A DNA stretch of 64,000 bases from Propionispira arboris (GCF_900109225.1 NZ_FNZK01000021.1:1-64000); one strand, 5' to 3'. Counted from the first letter of the stretch, positions 9,113 through 19,408 are shown. Program-made: numbers and translations. Notes: a model not told the origin generated them from the sequence alone.

Positions 9113-11179
9113 CTAATTGTTTCGATCGTCTCGATTTCGTCTTTTCACAGCCTTGGCTGGCAGGCTGCCCTTGAGTTCTACAATCATATCACGCAGATTC
9201 GCTGCTTTTTCAAATTCCATATTGCGCGATGCCAGCCGCATTTCTTTCGTCAGCGTCGTAATTAATTCTTCTTTTTCAGTAGCTGACATTTTCAACCTTG
9301 ATTTTGGCTGCGTTATATATTCACCCTGACCTTCTGCAACCATCGTCGTTTCAATCAAGTTCTTAATTTTCTTATGGATTGTCTGTGGTGTAATATGATG
9401 TTCGATATTATAAAGAGCCTGCACTTCACGGCGGCGATCGGTCTCATCAATCGCCCGCTTCATCGAATCCGTAATACGATCTGCATACATGATAACCAGA
9501 CCCTCTGAATTACGTGCCGCCCGCCCAATTGTTTGGATAAGCGCCGTATCGGAACGCAAAAAGCCTTCCTTATCTGCATCTAAGATTGCCACCAGCGATA
9601 CTTCCGGCAAATCAAGCCCTTCTCGCAGCAAATTGATCCCCACCAGCACATCAAATACGCCGGCTCGAAGATCACGCAATATTTCCGCGCGTTCCATCGT
9701 CACGATATCCGAATGCAGGTAGCGGACCTTGATACCCAGTTCTTTAAGATAATCCGTCAGATTTTCAGCCATTTTTTTCGTTAAAGTCGTAACCAATACC
9801 CGTTCATTTTTTGTAATTCGCACTTTGATCTCCGAAAACAAATTATCCATTTGCCCCGTAAGCGGACGCACCTCGATCTGTGGGTCCAGAAGTCCTGTTG
9901 GCCTGATAATTTGCTGAACAACTTGATTAGCTTCACCTAATTCGTATTTAGACGGTGTGGCTGATACATAAATGATCTGATTAATATGTGCCACAAATTC
10001 AGGAAACTGCATCGGCCGATTATCAAAAGCAGATGGCAGACGAAATCCATTTCCCACCAGAGATTCTTTACGTGACCGATCTCCAGCATACATCGCCCTG
10101 ATCTGGGGAATCGTCACATGCGATTCATCGACCACAATCAAAAAATCTTCGGGGAAATAATCGAGCAAGGTAAACGGCGGATCTCCAGCATGACGCTGGG
10201 TCAAATGACGTGAATAATTTTCAATACCGGAACAATAGCCCATTTCCTGCATCATTTCCAAATCATAATGAGTCCGCTGTTCTAACCGTTGGGCCTCAAC
10301 AAGTTTATTTTCCGACCGCAATAACGCCAGACGTTCATCCAGCTCTGTCTCAATGGTTTCCATAGCCGTCTGCAAATGTTCTTTCGATGTGACATAATGT
10401 GAGGCCGGATAAATCATGACATGCTTGCGCTCACCATAAATTTCACCCGTGAGCACATCCACTTCTAAAATCCGTTCGATTTCATCACCAAATAATTCCA
10501 GGCGAATCGCACGCTCGTTGTATCCGGCAGGAAATATCTCAACCACATCACCACGAACCCGAAACTTTCCCCTGACAAAATTAATGTCATTGCGCTCATA
10601 TTGGATACTCACCAACTTGCGTAAAATCGAATCACGATCATACGTCTGTCCTTCACGAATTGACAGCACCAGTTCTTTATAATCTTCGGGTGAACCGAGT
10701 CCATAAATACAAGACACACTTGCCACAATAATAACATCACGGCGCTCAAACAAAGAACAGGTTGCGGAATGCCGTAATTTATCAATTTCATCATTAATCG
10801 AAGCATCCTTCTCGATGTATGTATCAGTCTGAGCAATATACGCTTCCGGCTGATAATAGTCATAATAACTTACAAAATATTCCACAGCATTATTGGGGAA
10901 AAACTCTTTAAACTCACTTGCCAGCTGCGCTGCAAGCGTTTTATTATGGGCAATAACCAAGGTTGGTTTTTGAACCTTTTCAATCGTTTTTGCAATTGTA
11001 AATGTTTTCCCTGTCCCCGTTGCCCCAAGCAAAACTTGAGCGGTCTGCCCATTTTCAAGTCCGGCAGCCAGATCTTCAATCGCTTGCGGCTGATCCCCTG
11101 TTGGTTCAAAAGGAGCAAAAACCTTAAAAGGAACTTCACTTTCCAAGTGCAGTGTATTTAATTTAGGAACTGTAGCCAT
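9113..11179 (-). CDS. uvrB: Excinuclease ABC subunit B
   Basis: Helicase-like subunit of nucleotide excision repair that verifies damage and recruits UvrC. Walker A is [10 protein letters not shown] near residue 40, the beta-hairpin region is [10 protein letters not shown], the DEAD-like box is VDESH, and the C-terminal UVR motif is around [12 protein letters not shown]. The ATG at 11179 (protein starting MATVPKL) is preferred because GGAG lies 9 bases upstream; the alternative ATG at 11194 overlaps that ribosome site. Followed closely by uvrA. The upstream LexA-like box suggests SOS control. Confidence 0.97.
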   Translation of the reverse strand: MATVPKLNTLHLESEVPFKVFAPFEPTGDQPQAIEDLAAGLENGQTAQVLLGATGTGKTFTIAKTIEKVQKPTLVIAHNKTLAAQLASEFKEFFPNNAVEYFVSYYDYYQPEAYIAQTDTYIEKDASINDEIDKLRHSATCSLFERRDVIIVASVSCIYGLGSPEDYKELVLSIREGQTYDRDSILRKLVSIQYERNDINFVRGKFRVRGDVVEIFPAGYNERAIRLELFGDEIERILEVDVLTGEIYGERKHVMIYPASHYVTSKEHLQTAMETIETELDERLALLRSENKLVEAQRLEQRTHYDLEMMQEMGYCSGIENYSRHLTQRHAGDPPFTLLDYFPEDFLIVVDESHVTIPQIRAMYAGDRSRKESLVGNGFRLPSAFDNRPMQFPEFVAHINQIIYVSATPSKYELGEANQVVQQIIRPTGLLDPQIEVRPLTGQMDNLFSEIKVRITKNERVLVTTLTKKMAENLTDYLKELGIKVRYLHSDIVTMERAEILRDLRAGVFDVLVGINLLREGLDLPEVSLVAILDADKEGFLRSDTALIQTIGRAARNSEGLVIMYADRITDSMKRAIDETDRRREVQALYNIEHHITPQTIHKKIKNLIETTMVAEGQGEYITQPKSRLKMSATEKEELITTLTKEMRLASRNMEFEKAANLRDMIVELKGSLPAKAVKRRNRDDRNN

Positions 11180-11255
11180 ATTTTTACACTCCATATTATC
11201 AATAATAATTATTTGTTATATTTAATTATAATTTAGATTCATTTTATTTACTAGT

Positions 11256-11267
11256 GAACGTATGTAC
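11256..11267 (-). promoter_or_regulatory. LexA (SOS) box of uvrBA
   Basis: GAAC-GTAT-GTAC matches the Firmicutes LexA consensus GAAC-N4-GTTC with one mismatch. It overlaps the predicted uvrB transcription start, just downstream of the -10 box, where LexA would block initiation. Confidence 0.65.
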
Positions 11268-11268
11268 T

Positions 11269-11297
11269 ATTATATAACGAAAAAAGAGGCACTGCAA
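11269..11297 (-). promoter_or_regulatory. uvrBA promoter
   Basis: TTGCAG (11292-11297), 17 bases, TATAAT (11269-11274). The -35 lies inside the ctpA terminator stem, so the two elements share sequence. Confidence 0.75.
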
Positions 11298-11309
11298 TCG
11301 CAGCACCTC
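11286..11309 (-). terminator. ctpA operon terminator
   Basis: Ten paired positions (11286-11295 with 11300-11309, two wobbles) with a 4-base loop and a TTTTTT run on the minus strand. It ends the ftsE-ftsX-envC-ctpA unit. Confidence 0.85.
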
Positions 11310-11416
11310 TTTTATTGAATATATAATTACATTAAATATTTTAGATGCCCTGTACCCCATTCCTGGCAACCTAATAAGTTAGATGCAATTTCTTTAATGC
11401 AACTTATATAAAATCT

Positions 11417-12562
11417 TTATTGCATTTTTTCTTGTAAGACAGTCAAGGCCTTCGCGAGTTGATTATCAACTCCGCCATTCAAATCAAGTTCTACCGGAAC
11501 ATCCGGATCAATACCGATCCCATCGATACTTCGACCGCTTGGTGTATAATATTTAGCAATCGTAAGCTTTAATGCAGTCCCGCCATACATTGGCATAACA
11601 ACCTGCACTGAACCTTTTCCATAGGATTTTGTGCCAACCAGCGTACCGGCCTGCGTATCCTGAATAGCACCAGCAACGATTTCAGCAGCGCTGGCACTAC
11701 CGCCATTAATTAAAACAACCAACGGATATTTAACTTGTTCAAGAGTCGATTCATGAACTTCTTCTGAACCATCCCGTTTGTCAATGGAAACAATTTTACC
11801 TTTTGGCACCAGCATATTGGCAATATCCACACTGGCTGTCAATAGGCCTCCCGGGTTATTACGTAAATCAAGAACCATACCTTTCATTCCTTTGGCTTCA
11901 AGATCGGCATAAGCTGTCTTAAACTCCTGCCCGGTACGTTCGCCAAATGAAGCGATACGAATATATCCGATGCCATTGTCCATCATTTCATGACCAACAC
12001 TTTTCGTTTCAATATTGGAACGAGTGAGTTCATACTCTTTATCCTCTACGCCTTGACGACGAATCGTCAAAACTACCTTCGTCCCCACATCACCACGAAT
12101 TTTATTAGCAACCTGATCGATTGGCATATCTTTGGTTTCTTCGTCATTAATTTTAATGATTTGATCACCAGTCTGAATGCCAGCGGCTTCCCCCGGCGTG
12201 CCCTCAACAGCTGAAATAACCGTTATAATATTGTCTTTCACGCCCATGACCACACCAATGCCGCCAAAAGAACCTTCAGTATGACTTACCAGATCTTTAT
12301 ACATAGTTTGGTCCATATAAACAGAATGTGGATCATTCAGCGACTGCATCATACCAGAAATAGCCCCATCAATCAATTTTGTATCATCCACTTCATTCAC
12401 AAACTGCGTTTCAATAAATCGCATTGCATGAAAAAACCGCATCGTATCGGCCAGTTTATACTGATTCATTCCCAGAAAATAATAAGCACCGCCAAGTGTT
12501 AGCCCCGACGCCAAAATAGCGATTCCAAAAGCACCAAGAATGATTTTCTTTTTATTATTCAT
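11417..12562 (-). CDS. ctpA: S41 family C-terminal processing protease
   Basis: Envelope serine protease that trims or degrades extracytoplasmic proteins. An N-terminal membrane anchor (residues about 6-28) is followed by a PDZ domain (GGIGVVMGVKDNIITVI...GDQIIKINDEE) and the S41 catalytic core with the nucleophile Ser in GGSASAAEIVAGA and the Lys in GTKSYGKGSVQ. Length 381 is normal. It is last in the ftsE-ftsX-EnvC-like operon, an arrangement consistent with control of a cell-wall hydrolase system. Downstream of its TAA the same frame stays open for another 29 codons; see the findings. Confidence 0.93.
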   Translation of the reverse strand: MNNKKKIILGAFGIAILASGLTLGGAYYFLGMNQYKLADTMRFFHAMRFIETQFVNEVDDTKLIDGAISGMMQSLNDPHSVYMDQTMYKDLVSHTEGSFGGIGVVMGVKDNIITVISAVEGTPGEAAGIQTGDQIIKINDEETKDMPIDQVANKIRGDVGTKVVLTIRRQGVEDKEYELTRSNIETKSVGHEMMDNGIGYIRIASFGERTGQEFKTAYADLEAKGMKGMVLDLRNNPGGLLTASVDIANMLVPKGKIVSIDKRDGSEEVHESTLEQVKYPLVVLINGGSASAAEIVAGAIQDTQAGTLVGTKSYGKGSVQVVMPMYGGTALKLTIAKYYTPSGRSIDGIGIDPDVPVELDLNGGVDNQLAKALTVLQEKMQ

Positions 12563-12598
12563 ATATTTCTCCCCTCAAGCTTCCAGGGATTACAAAGT

Positions 12599-13729
12599 TT
12601 ACAAGTAATCATATGGACTCACTGCTTTACCATTTACATCGACCTCAAAATGACAATGCGGCCCTGTAGAATTTCCAGTCGATCCAACATAAGCGATAAC
12701 CTGGCCTTGCGAAACCGTCTGGCCTTCACTTACGTTGAGTGATTGACAATGTCCATACAGCGTATTAAGCCCATTTCCATGGTCAATGATGACAGTATTC
12801 CCGTAACCACTAATCCAGCCTGCATTAATGACAACCCCGCCATCAGCTGCAAGAATTGGATCACCGTAATCACCAGCAATATCAAGCCCGCTATGAAAAA
12901 TCTGCCTGCCAAAAATAGGATGTGTACGCCAGCCAAATTCTGAGGTAATTGGTCCGGATAGCGGCCAAATCATACGACCGCCGGATGTATGCGATGCACC
13001 CGTACCACGATATTTACTTTGACGAATCAGCTTTTCGACTTCACTTGATGCAGCAATCGTTTCCTGATAGGCACGTTCTGCTGTATCACGATCATACATT
13101 ACTTTATCAAGAAGTTTTTGTTTCTTGGCTTTGCTTTCCTTGACCAATTGTTCTTTTTCTTTTGCTGCCTTTTCCAGTTCTTCCATGACAATATGATCTT
13201 TTTCCAGCTCTGCTTTTTTATCTAAGATCAGAGCTTTCTCTTCCTGGACTTTCGTAATCAGATCATAATCATACTTCATGATTCGCTTTAGCAGATCCAT
13301 TCTTGTCATAAAATCAGAAAAGTCTTTCGCTCCAAATAATACATCAAGATAGCTGATCTGTCCATTAATATAAATATCACGAATTCGTTTATCGAGAATC
13401 GTTGTCTTTTTCTTCAAATCAACTTCTGTTTTTTCCAGCAATATTTTATTCTGATCCATTTTCGCTTCCGTATCATTGAGTTTTTTCTTCACTTCTTTAT
13501 ATTCAGCCGCAGCCGCATCGACATCTGCCTGCAGAGATCTCATTTGCCCTGATATCGTATTGACTTCAGCCCCTGCTGAATCGGCTTTATTTTTCTGATC
13601 GGTTGCCTGTTTTTGCAAAGTATCCAGCTTGTCTTGAAGTGACTCGGCCAACACAGTTGCCGAAAAAGAACTCAGCACGACAATTGCTGTTAAAACCAGC
13701 CAATAATGCTTTATTTCTCTCACGCTCAA
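12599..13729 (-). CDS. EnvC-like murein hydrolase activator, M23 domain
   Basis: Secreted coiled-coil protein with a C-terminal LytM/M23 domain, either a peptidoglycan endopeptidase or an amidase activator at the division site. A signal peptide (residues 1-28, ending VLAES) is followed by long coiled coil (about 30-235) and the M23 domain. The metal motifs HSGLDIA and HCHFEV are both present, so it may be catalytic rather than a degenerate activator. It follows ftsX by 6 bases; EnvC-like proteins are known partners of FtsEX, which strongly supports a regulated hydrolase complex. Confidence 0.9.
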   Translation of the reverse strand: MSVREIKHYWLVLTAIVVLSSFSATVLAESLQDKLDTLQKQATDQKNKADSAGAEVNTISGQMRSLQADVDAAAAEYKEVKKKLNDTEAKMDQNKILLEKTEVDLKKKTTILDKRIRDIYINGQISYLDVLFGAKDFSDFMTRMDLLKRIMKYDYDLITKVQEEKALILDKKAELEKDHIVMEELEKAAKEKEQLVKESKAKKQKLLDKVMYDRDTAERAYQETIAASSEVEKLIRQSKYRGTGASHTSGGRMIWPLSGPITSEFGWRTHPIFGRQIFHSGLDIAGDYGDPILAADGGVVINAGWISGYGNTVIIDHGNGLNTLYGHCQSLNVSEGQTVSQGQVIAYVGSTGNSTGPHCHFEVDVNGKAVSPYDYL

Positions 13730-13735
13730 CTCTCC

Positions 13736-14623
13736 TTACACCTTTAAGAACCGTTTTAATGAAATCGTACTGCCCAGTGCACCAATAAAAGTACCACTAA
13801 CCAGTATCGCCAGACTGATATAATTCAAAAATGGATATTCGGGAATTAGTGGTAAAAATGTCAACGTATCATAAACCCGCGCTGTAACTGCACTATAGGA
13901 ACTGCGCAAAATAATCGTTGCAATCGCACCACCAAAAAAGCCTAAGACCATGCCTTCGAGTAAAAATGGCCAGCGAATAAACCAGTCCGTTGCCCCAACA
14001 TATTTCATGATAGCAATTTCCTTACGCCGGGCAAAAACAGTCAGCCGGATTGTATTGGATATAATAAACACCGTCGCACCTGCTAAAACCAGCATAATCC
14101 CAAGACCAAATAAACGAACCATCCGCGTTAAATCAAATAAATGTTCTACAACATCCTGCCCGAATTTAGCCGACTCGACCCCCTCGATCTGACTGATGGA
14201 TTCCGATAGCGTCTTAACAAAATCAGGTCGCTGCACCGTAACTTCAAAAGCATTTGGTAAAGGATTCGTATCTCCTAAAGCTGTAAGTAAAAATTTCTGA
14301 TCCCCCAAACGGTCTTTAAAGCGTTCCAACGCTTTGTCTTTATCGATATACGTGATGGTTTCGATTCCCTGGAAATCTTTGATTTTACCCTCAATGCGAT
14401 CAATATCTTTTTGCTTCAAATCATCCTGCAAGTACACACTGATCTGCACCTGTGATTCCAGTGAGGCTGCCATCTTGTTAAGGTTCAATACCACAATCAA
14501 AAACATGCCAAGAATGAGCAGTGATACCGCCACTGTTCCAATGGAAGCGAAAGACATCCAGTTATTTCGTTTCAAAGAAACGAAAACCTCCCGAATAAAA
14601 TGCTCCACTGTTCTAATCTTCAT
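13736..14623 (-). CDS. ftsX: Cell division protein FtsX
   Basis: Membrane subunit of the FtsEX ABC complex, which couples ATP hydrolysis in the cytoplasm to activation of wall hydrolases outside. One N-terminal membrane segment (about 22-45), a large extracytoplasmic domain (about 46-160) and three C-terminal segments match FtsX topology. The start at 14623 overlaps the ftsE stop by 11 bases, implying coupling, and AAGGGG lies upstream; a longer frame from 14671 is less likely. Its likely partner is the EnvC-like product of the next gene. Confidence 0.95.
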   Translation of the reverse strand: MKIRTVEHFIREVFVSLKRNNWMSFASIGTVAVSLLILGMFLIVVLNLNKMAASLESQVQISVYLQDDLKQKDIDRIEGKIKDFQGIETITYIDKDKALERFKDRLGDQKFLLTALGDTNPLPNAFEVTVQRPDFVKTLSESISQIEGVESAKFGQDVVEHLFDLTRMVRLFGLGIMLVLAGATVFIISNTIRLTVFARRKEIAIMKYVGATDWFIRWPFLLEGMVLGFFGGAIATIILRSSYSAVTARVYDTLTFLPLIPEYPFLNYISLAILVSGTFIGALGSTISLKRFLKV

Positions 14624-15299
14624 AACCGTATGCCCCTTCCATTTCATCGCGGGCAATACGTCCATCTTCAATTGCTACAACACGTTTATGCATCGTATCG
14701 ACAATCGTCTTATCATGTGTAGCCATTACAATCGTTGTTCCAGCCTTATTGATACGCGTAAAAATATCCATAATCCCCCAGGACGTATCCGGGTCCAAAT
14801 TACCAGTTGGTTCATCCGCAATCACGATTTGCGGATGATTAACAATTGCTCTGGCAATCGCTACCCGCTGCTGTTCACCACCGGAAAGCTGTGAAGGAAA
14901 ACATTTATATTTATCCTTGAGTCCAACAACATCCAAAACATTATTAACACACTTTTGCATCTCACGTCTTGGCGCCTCGATGACCTGCATCGCAAAAGCG
15001 ATATTTTCATAGACTGTTTTCTCAGTTAATAGACGATAATCCTGAAAAATAACTCCCAGCCCGCGCCGTAGATAAGGAACTTCTGTAGCTGCCATTTCCA
15101 GTACATTGCGTCCATTGACAACAAGCGAACCCTGTGTTGGTAAAACTTCACGCAAAAGCATTTTCACAAAAGTTGATTTACCAGCCCCACTTGCTCCAAC
15201 AATAAAAACAAACTCCCCTTTTTCAATATCGATATCTACATTTTGTAAGGCTACTGCACCATTTTCATAAATCTTCGATACATTATGCATATGAATCAT
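14613..15299 (-). CDS. ftsE: Cell division ATP-binding protein FtsE
   Basis: Cytoplasmic ATPase of the FtsEX complex. Walker A GASGAGKSTFVK, signature [14 protein letters not shown], Walker B VIADEPTGNLD and the H-loop MATHDK are all intact. Length of about 228 matches FtsE. AGGAGG is 12 bases before the chosen ATG; the longer frame from 15329 would place the start before this ribosome site. First gene of the ftsE-ftsX-EnvC-like-ctpA operon. Confidence 0.96.
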   Translation of the reverse strand: MIHMHNVSKIYENGAVALQNVDIDIEKGEFVFIVGASGAGKSTFVKMLLREVLPTQGSLVVNGRNVLEMAATEVPYLRRGLGVIFQDYRLLTEKTVYENIAFAMQVIEAPRREMQKCVNNVLDVVGLKDKYKCFPSQLSGGEQQRVAIARAIVNHPQIVIADEPTGNLDPDTSWGIMDIFTRINKAGTTIVMATHDKTIVDTMHKRVVAIEDGRIARDEMEGAYGYED

Positions 15300-15392
15300 A
15301 TAAACTATATTCCTCCTAAAACAAAACAAATCAAATCGAATTTGTCACTTTTCCATCTCACAAAATTACTTTTTCTCTAAAAACTATCTCTC

Positions 15393-15401
15393 ATTGTAAC
15401 A
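15393..15401 (-). promoter_or_regulatory. ftsEX operon promoter (extended -10)
   Basis: TGTTACAAT on the minus strand forms an extended -10 about 95 bases before ftsE. No convincing -35 is seen at the normal distance. Confidence 0.45.
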
Positions 15402-15422
15402 TAAAAAAAGTCTTTTTCCTAT

Positions 15423-15463
15423 AAAAAAACGACCTCTATGCCATTACAAACATAGAAATCGTT
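15423..15463 (-). terminator. csaB operon terminator
   Basis: Thirteen-position stem (15428-15440 with 15451-15463, two G-T wobbles) followed by a T7 run on the minus strand, just after csaB. Confidence 0.88.
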
Positions 15464-15477
15464 TCTCTAGATAAACC

Positions 15478-16608
15478 CTATTCATTCTTCATCTCACGAA
15501 AACGCTTCACCGCTTTATTATTGCCAATAAGTTCCATAGCTAGTTCCGCATTTTTTGAAGCCGCATCACGAAGCCCGCTCAGAAGCTGTGCATTCATTTT
15601 ACGAAAAATCGCTTTATCATTCCATTTTTTTCGAACCCGTATCATCAATGTATCAACCGTCACATTTTCCAAATCCCCGACCACATCTTCGCCAATTGAT
15701 TGCAAAAAACGATCAATTTTCGGATCATATGACATTCCAATCATTGGAACACCCATAACACCAGCAAAGATCAAGGCATGGAGTCGAATGCCAATCAACA
15801 AGTCCAAATTACCAACAATAGATAAGAGTTCACTCGTCGTATATTCATCATTGAGCACAATTGACTTTTCTTTGGTTCTCAATGCAATCGTTTCCGCTGC
15901 AGCAACATCCTCCGGATACTGCATTGGCAGAAAAACAACCCTTGCATCAAATTCTTCGACAATTTGATCCGCTGCCTGTGCAATAATATCTTTATAATGA
16001 GTCCAGCAGCGCCATTCACGCACCGATATTCCCACGAGAGGTTTGGCCCCGGATGCGCCATAAGATTTAAGCACGGCGCGTCCCATTTCTTTATCTACGG
16101 GATGGATTGCCAGAACCGGGTCAGCCGTCACATGGATTGGCGGTTTATGAATATGCAGCCGTTCCAGCTCCCCTAAGGAGCCGGAATCACGTACCGTAAT
16201 CAAATTTGCCATATTACCAACAAATTGCATCATTCGGCGCGCAAAAGCTCCATAAATGGGGCCAATGCCCTGTGCATAAAGCATAACTGGTGTGCCAAGG
16301 CATTTTGCCAAAAACAAAATACCCATATAATAATACAAACTGCGGCCGCTTGTCACATTTTGCAACAAACTGCCCCCACCACTAAGGAGCAAATCTGCCC
16401 GCATCATAGCTTTCGCAATATCAAACAGATTTAGCCAGGAAACCGATGCAACACCATGACGTTTTTGTGTATCAGATGGATTGGCCGAAATAACAGTAAT
16501 TCGTATCTTTGGATCAATATCCGATAAAACTTCAATCATGGCCGCAAGCATAGCCTCATCTCCGGCATTTTTCGAACCATAATACCCAGAAATTACAATA
16601 TTACTCAT
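15478..16608 (-). CDS. csaB: Polysaccharide pyruvyl transferase CsaB
   Basis: Adds pyruvyl groups to a wall or envelope polysaccharide; in many bacteria the pyruvylated glycan is the ligand for SLH domains of surface proteins. The start SNIVISGYYGSKNAGDEAML, the central LSGGGSLLQN and GIRLHALIFA are typical of the family. The start at 16608 overlaps the preceding gene's stop by 8 bases and has AGGAGG 13 bases upstream. Negativicutes tether their outer membrane through SLH proteins, so an envelope-anchoring role is plausible, but the substrate here is inferred. Confidence 0.9.
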   Translation of the reverse strand: MSNIVISGYYGSKNAGDEAMLAAMIEVLSDIDPKIRITVISANPSDTQKRHGVASVSWLNLFDIAKAMMRADLLLSGGGSLLQNVTSGRSLYYYMGILFLAKCLGTPVMLYAQGIGPIYGAFARRMMQFVGNMANLITVRDSGSLGELERLHIHKPPIHVTADPVLAIHPVDKEMGRAVLKSYGASGAKPLVGISVREWRCWTHYKDIIAQAADQIVEEFDARVVFLPMQYPEDVAAAETIALRTKEKSIVLNDEYTTSELLSIVGNLDLLIGIRLHALIFAGVMGVPMIGMSYDPKIDRFLQSIGEDVVGDLENVTVDTLMIRVRKKWNDKAIFRKMNAQLLSGLRDAASKNAELAMELIGNNKAVKRFREMKNE

Positions 16609-18655
16609 GCTCAGATATATTCCTCCTTTTAGAGGAAAACAACCTCTGCCAGCCATGAACTACAAGCATCGCAATGATGCCCAGACCAGCTCCCAAAACA
16701 ATTCCACCAACACCGCGATCAAATGACATCATAAATGGTGTACGCATATGGGCGAAAGTTTCGACAAGCGAACCTTGACCAATCGTCGCAAACACCACTA
16801 AGACAAAAAAGATAATCGTCGGCCATTTGCGATAAAAAGCGAGTACTGCCAGCATAAAAGCCGGATGCCCAATTAAGAGTTCCTTTGAACGTGGTCTGGC
16901 ATATAATAATTGTTCCAAGAATGCTCTAAACTTGAGTTCAATTCCTGGTACTGGCATACCTTCGGTATGACCCGAACGGCCAATAAAAACAATAATGACA
17001 ATCACCGCAAAGAAAAAAGCCATTAAAGATTTTATATAAACTGGTGTGTTAAGAATTTTTTTAACTTGTGCCATAATGCTTTCCGTAGAATCTGTACTGC
17101 CATCAAAGATATTATACCGACGCAAAAATGCAATCGAAACAAGAATAATTGGCAAAATAAATGTCAATTTTATGCCCCGGAAAATATTTACTTCCAGTAA
17201 ATACTGCACATCAGCTAAAATCCCCGACACATAAGCCGCTCCAACAAAAGAAAGTATCCCTGTCACAAACAAAGCGGCTACACCCGTACCAATAATTTTA
17301 AGCATCGAACTGTTTTCAGCTAAACGAATACCGCGGATCTGATCCAGCAGCCAAATTACAGCTAAGGCTGGAAATAAATTTGCACTGGCAAGCGCTGTCA
17401 AAGTACGAACCGATGCACCATGGCCCATGGCTAACGGAACAATGAAGCAAATAGAAAGCACAGCAAAAAGCAAATACTGCTGTTTTTCTTTAAAAGCTGG
17501 CAGAATGAGTCTTAAATAAAGCACAATTGCTGCCGCAACACCCAGCATCATAATCATTCGTAAAATATTGCTCGCATTATAATTTTCAAAAGTTCCGGCT
17601 TTACCAAGTGTAAAACCACTTCTTTGTAAAAGATCGCGCGTATCACTAAAATATTTTAAATTTGTTGCCAAAAGAGACATATTGCCTTCTGGTTTTTCAT
17701 AAATCCGCATAAGATCAATACGGATATTCCGTTCCTCATCCGTATTGGCCCAGCGTTCTACCGCTGTAGCAATTTTGAGTTTCGGTTGTTCATCTTTGGG
17801 AATCGAATACACCCTTGCCGCTTTATAATCAAGCGCCTGTGCCAGTTCCATCAACCCATCCTGTTTATAAAATTGCAGCTGCGTCGTATGCTCAATCATG
17901 CCCAGCGTGATACCACGAGTCTTAAAATAGTCTACTGTCGCATCAAGCTGAGTCGGACTTCCCAAAGTCTGATCACCAGAAAAGATGATATCGGATATAT
18001 TGATGCCGTCAAGACGCTTGAAAACAGCATCTACATCGTCTTTGCTAACATCCGAATAATTACTTGGCCGGGCAATAACATAAAAGCCTGCTGCATTAAC
18101 AAGTTTCATCTCATCCGTCGGCATACCAAGATTCATTTTTAAAAACTGCTCATAATTTACTTTTAATGCCAAAACTTCTTCCTTGCCAACCTGCAAAGAT
18201 TGTACACGATCATGGCCAAGACGACGCAGTAAATCTTCTTTCAGCTCAACAAAAGTTTGTTTATCATTGCCAGTCACATAGACATCCGCCCCTTGGATCA
18301 CCCCTGCATCAACCAACTGACGCCAGTTCGGATCAATTAAGGAACCATTGTGATATTTTTGCAAAATCTCACTACCGGCCGTCGCACTGGCTTTGCCGTT
18401 TTCATTAAACTTTTTAAAAGTCGTTTCATATACCGCCAAAGATGTAATTCCTGCATCTTTCGCTTTTTGCAGCATCGTGTCAATTGGTATACCTTCCATC
18501 TGAGCCAATTGCACTAAACCTTCATAATCAATCGCCATTTCAACGGACATGTTATTTTTCTCAACTTGATAGCGCTGTATATTAACAATCATCGCTGCCA
18601 CTAAACCCACAATAATAAAAGCTATCAGCCATCGACTATACTTGAAAATCTTCAA
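16601..18655 (-). CDS. DUF5693 family membrane protein
   Basis: Uncharacterised integral membrane protein of about 684 residues. One N-terminal membrane segment (RWLIAFIIVGLVAAMI), a large extracytoplasmic domain (about residues 30-350) and roughly eight C-terminal membrane segments are visible. A TTG start at 18655 is preferred because AAGGTGG sits 8 bases upstream; a GTG start at 18667 would overlap that ribosome site. It overlaps csaB, and this pairing with CsaB suggests a role in envelope polysaccharide handling. No catalytic motif is recognised. Confidence 0.8.
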   Translation of the reverse strand: MKIFKYSRWLIAFIIVGLVAAMIVNIQRYQVEKNNMSVEMAIDYEGLVQLAQMEGIPIDTMLQKAKDAGITSLAVYETTFKKFNENGKASATAGSEILQKYHNGSLIDPNWRQLVDAGVIQGADVYVTGNDKQTFVELKEDLLRRLGHDRVQSLQVGKEEVLALKVNYEQFLKMNLGMPTDEMKLVNAAGFYVIARPSNYSDVSKDDVDAVFKRLDGINISDIIFSGDQTLGSPTQLDATVDYFKTRGITLGMIEHTTQLQFYKQDGLMELAQALDYKAARVYSIPKDEQPKLKIATAVERWANTDEERNIRIDLMRIYEKPEGNMSLLATNLKYFSDTRDLLQRSGFTLGKAGTFENYNASNILRMIMMLGVAAAIVLYLRLILPAFKEKQQYLLFAVLSICFIVPLAMGHGASVRTLTALASANLFPALAVIWLLDQIRGIRLAENSSMLKIIGTGVAALFVTGILSFVGAAYVSGILADVQYLLEVNIFRGIKLTFILPIILVSIAFLRRYNIFDGSTDSTESIMAQVKKILNTPVYIKSLMAFFFAVIVIIVFIGRSGHTEGMPVPGIELKFRAFLEQLLYARPRSKELLIGHPAFMLAVLAFYRKWPTIIFFVLVVFATIGQGSLVETFAHMRTPFMMSFDRGVGGIVLGAGLGIIAMLVVHGWQRLFSSKRRNISEHE

Positions 18656-18715
18656 TGTCTTCTCCACCTTACGAGCAAAATTCAGATATAGTACTTACTG
18701 ATTGAACTGCAAATA

Positions 18716-19408
18716 CTATTCATTTTTATGATTATCGGCAGTAATGATAACTTTCCCATCTTCCTGCTCAACCTTAGTCAGCCTAACGTCAAATGGCAAT
18801 TTATTCAAATCAACCAGCACTAAATCATTAAATAAATTTGATCCCATTTTACCAAGCAATGCATTTTTGATATCTACTTTTTCCATACGGAACAAAATAT
18901 GATTCTGATCCATAATCAAGCGGCCTTCCACTGTAACGGAAATTGATTTTCCTAAAAGCGGAATCCCCCCCTGAATATGGATTCGATCCGGCGTAACCTG
19001 AACCTTAACATCTTGTAGTTTATTCTCTTTTTGCGAAAGTGCCGCTGCCAGTTGCTGCTCTGACAGAACACCTTTCAATGATATTTCCTCTGCGTTTTGT
19101 ATGCTGAAGCGCTGAGCAAACAAAATCTGCTGCAAATCCAGCTGTGCTTTATTAACATGTAAGTCAAGTTCATCAAACTGCACTTTATTCAAAGCTGCAT
19201 TTTCTGCCTTGATATCAATTGTGTCAAATCGCCCCAGCAACATCATAAAAGCCGGAGACTGTTCCACCTTCGATACAACCTGCTCCGTTTGCAGCCGGGT
19301 TTGCATCGCTGCAGTAAGCCGATTGGCAAATAAGGCTGGCAAAAATATTTGACCGATCCCGATTAATAATATGATAAATATCCCTAAAATAGTCAACCCT
19401 TTGAACAT
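18716..19408 (-). CDS. LmeA-like (DUF2993) phospholipid-binding protein
   Basis: Single-pass, membrane-anchored protein of 230 residues with an N-terminal hydrophobic segment (about residues 5-25) and an extracytoplasmic beta-rich domain. The pattern of the domain (FDTIDIKAENAALNKVQFDELDLHV) is like the DUF2993/LmeA family, which binds phospholipids and was studied in mycobacterial lipoglycan synthesis. The start at 19408 has AGGTGA upstream. First gene of the unit LmeA-DUF5693-csaB, downstream of the prfB terminator. The family call is moderately sure; the role is inferred. Confidence 0.75.
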   Translation of the reverse strand: MFKGLTILGIFIILLIGIGQIFLPALFANRLTAAMQTRLQTEQVVSKVEQSPAFMMLLGRFDTIDIKAENAALNKVQFDELDLHVNKAQLDLQQILFAQRFSIQNAEEISLKGVLSEQQLAAALSQKENKLQDVKVQVTPDRIHIQGGIPLLGKSISVTVEGRLIMDQNHILFRMEKVDIKNALLGKMGSNLFNDLVLVDLNKLPFDVRLTKVEQEDGKVIITADNHKNE

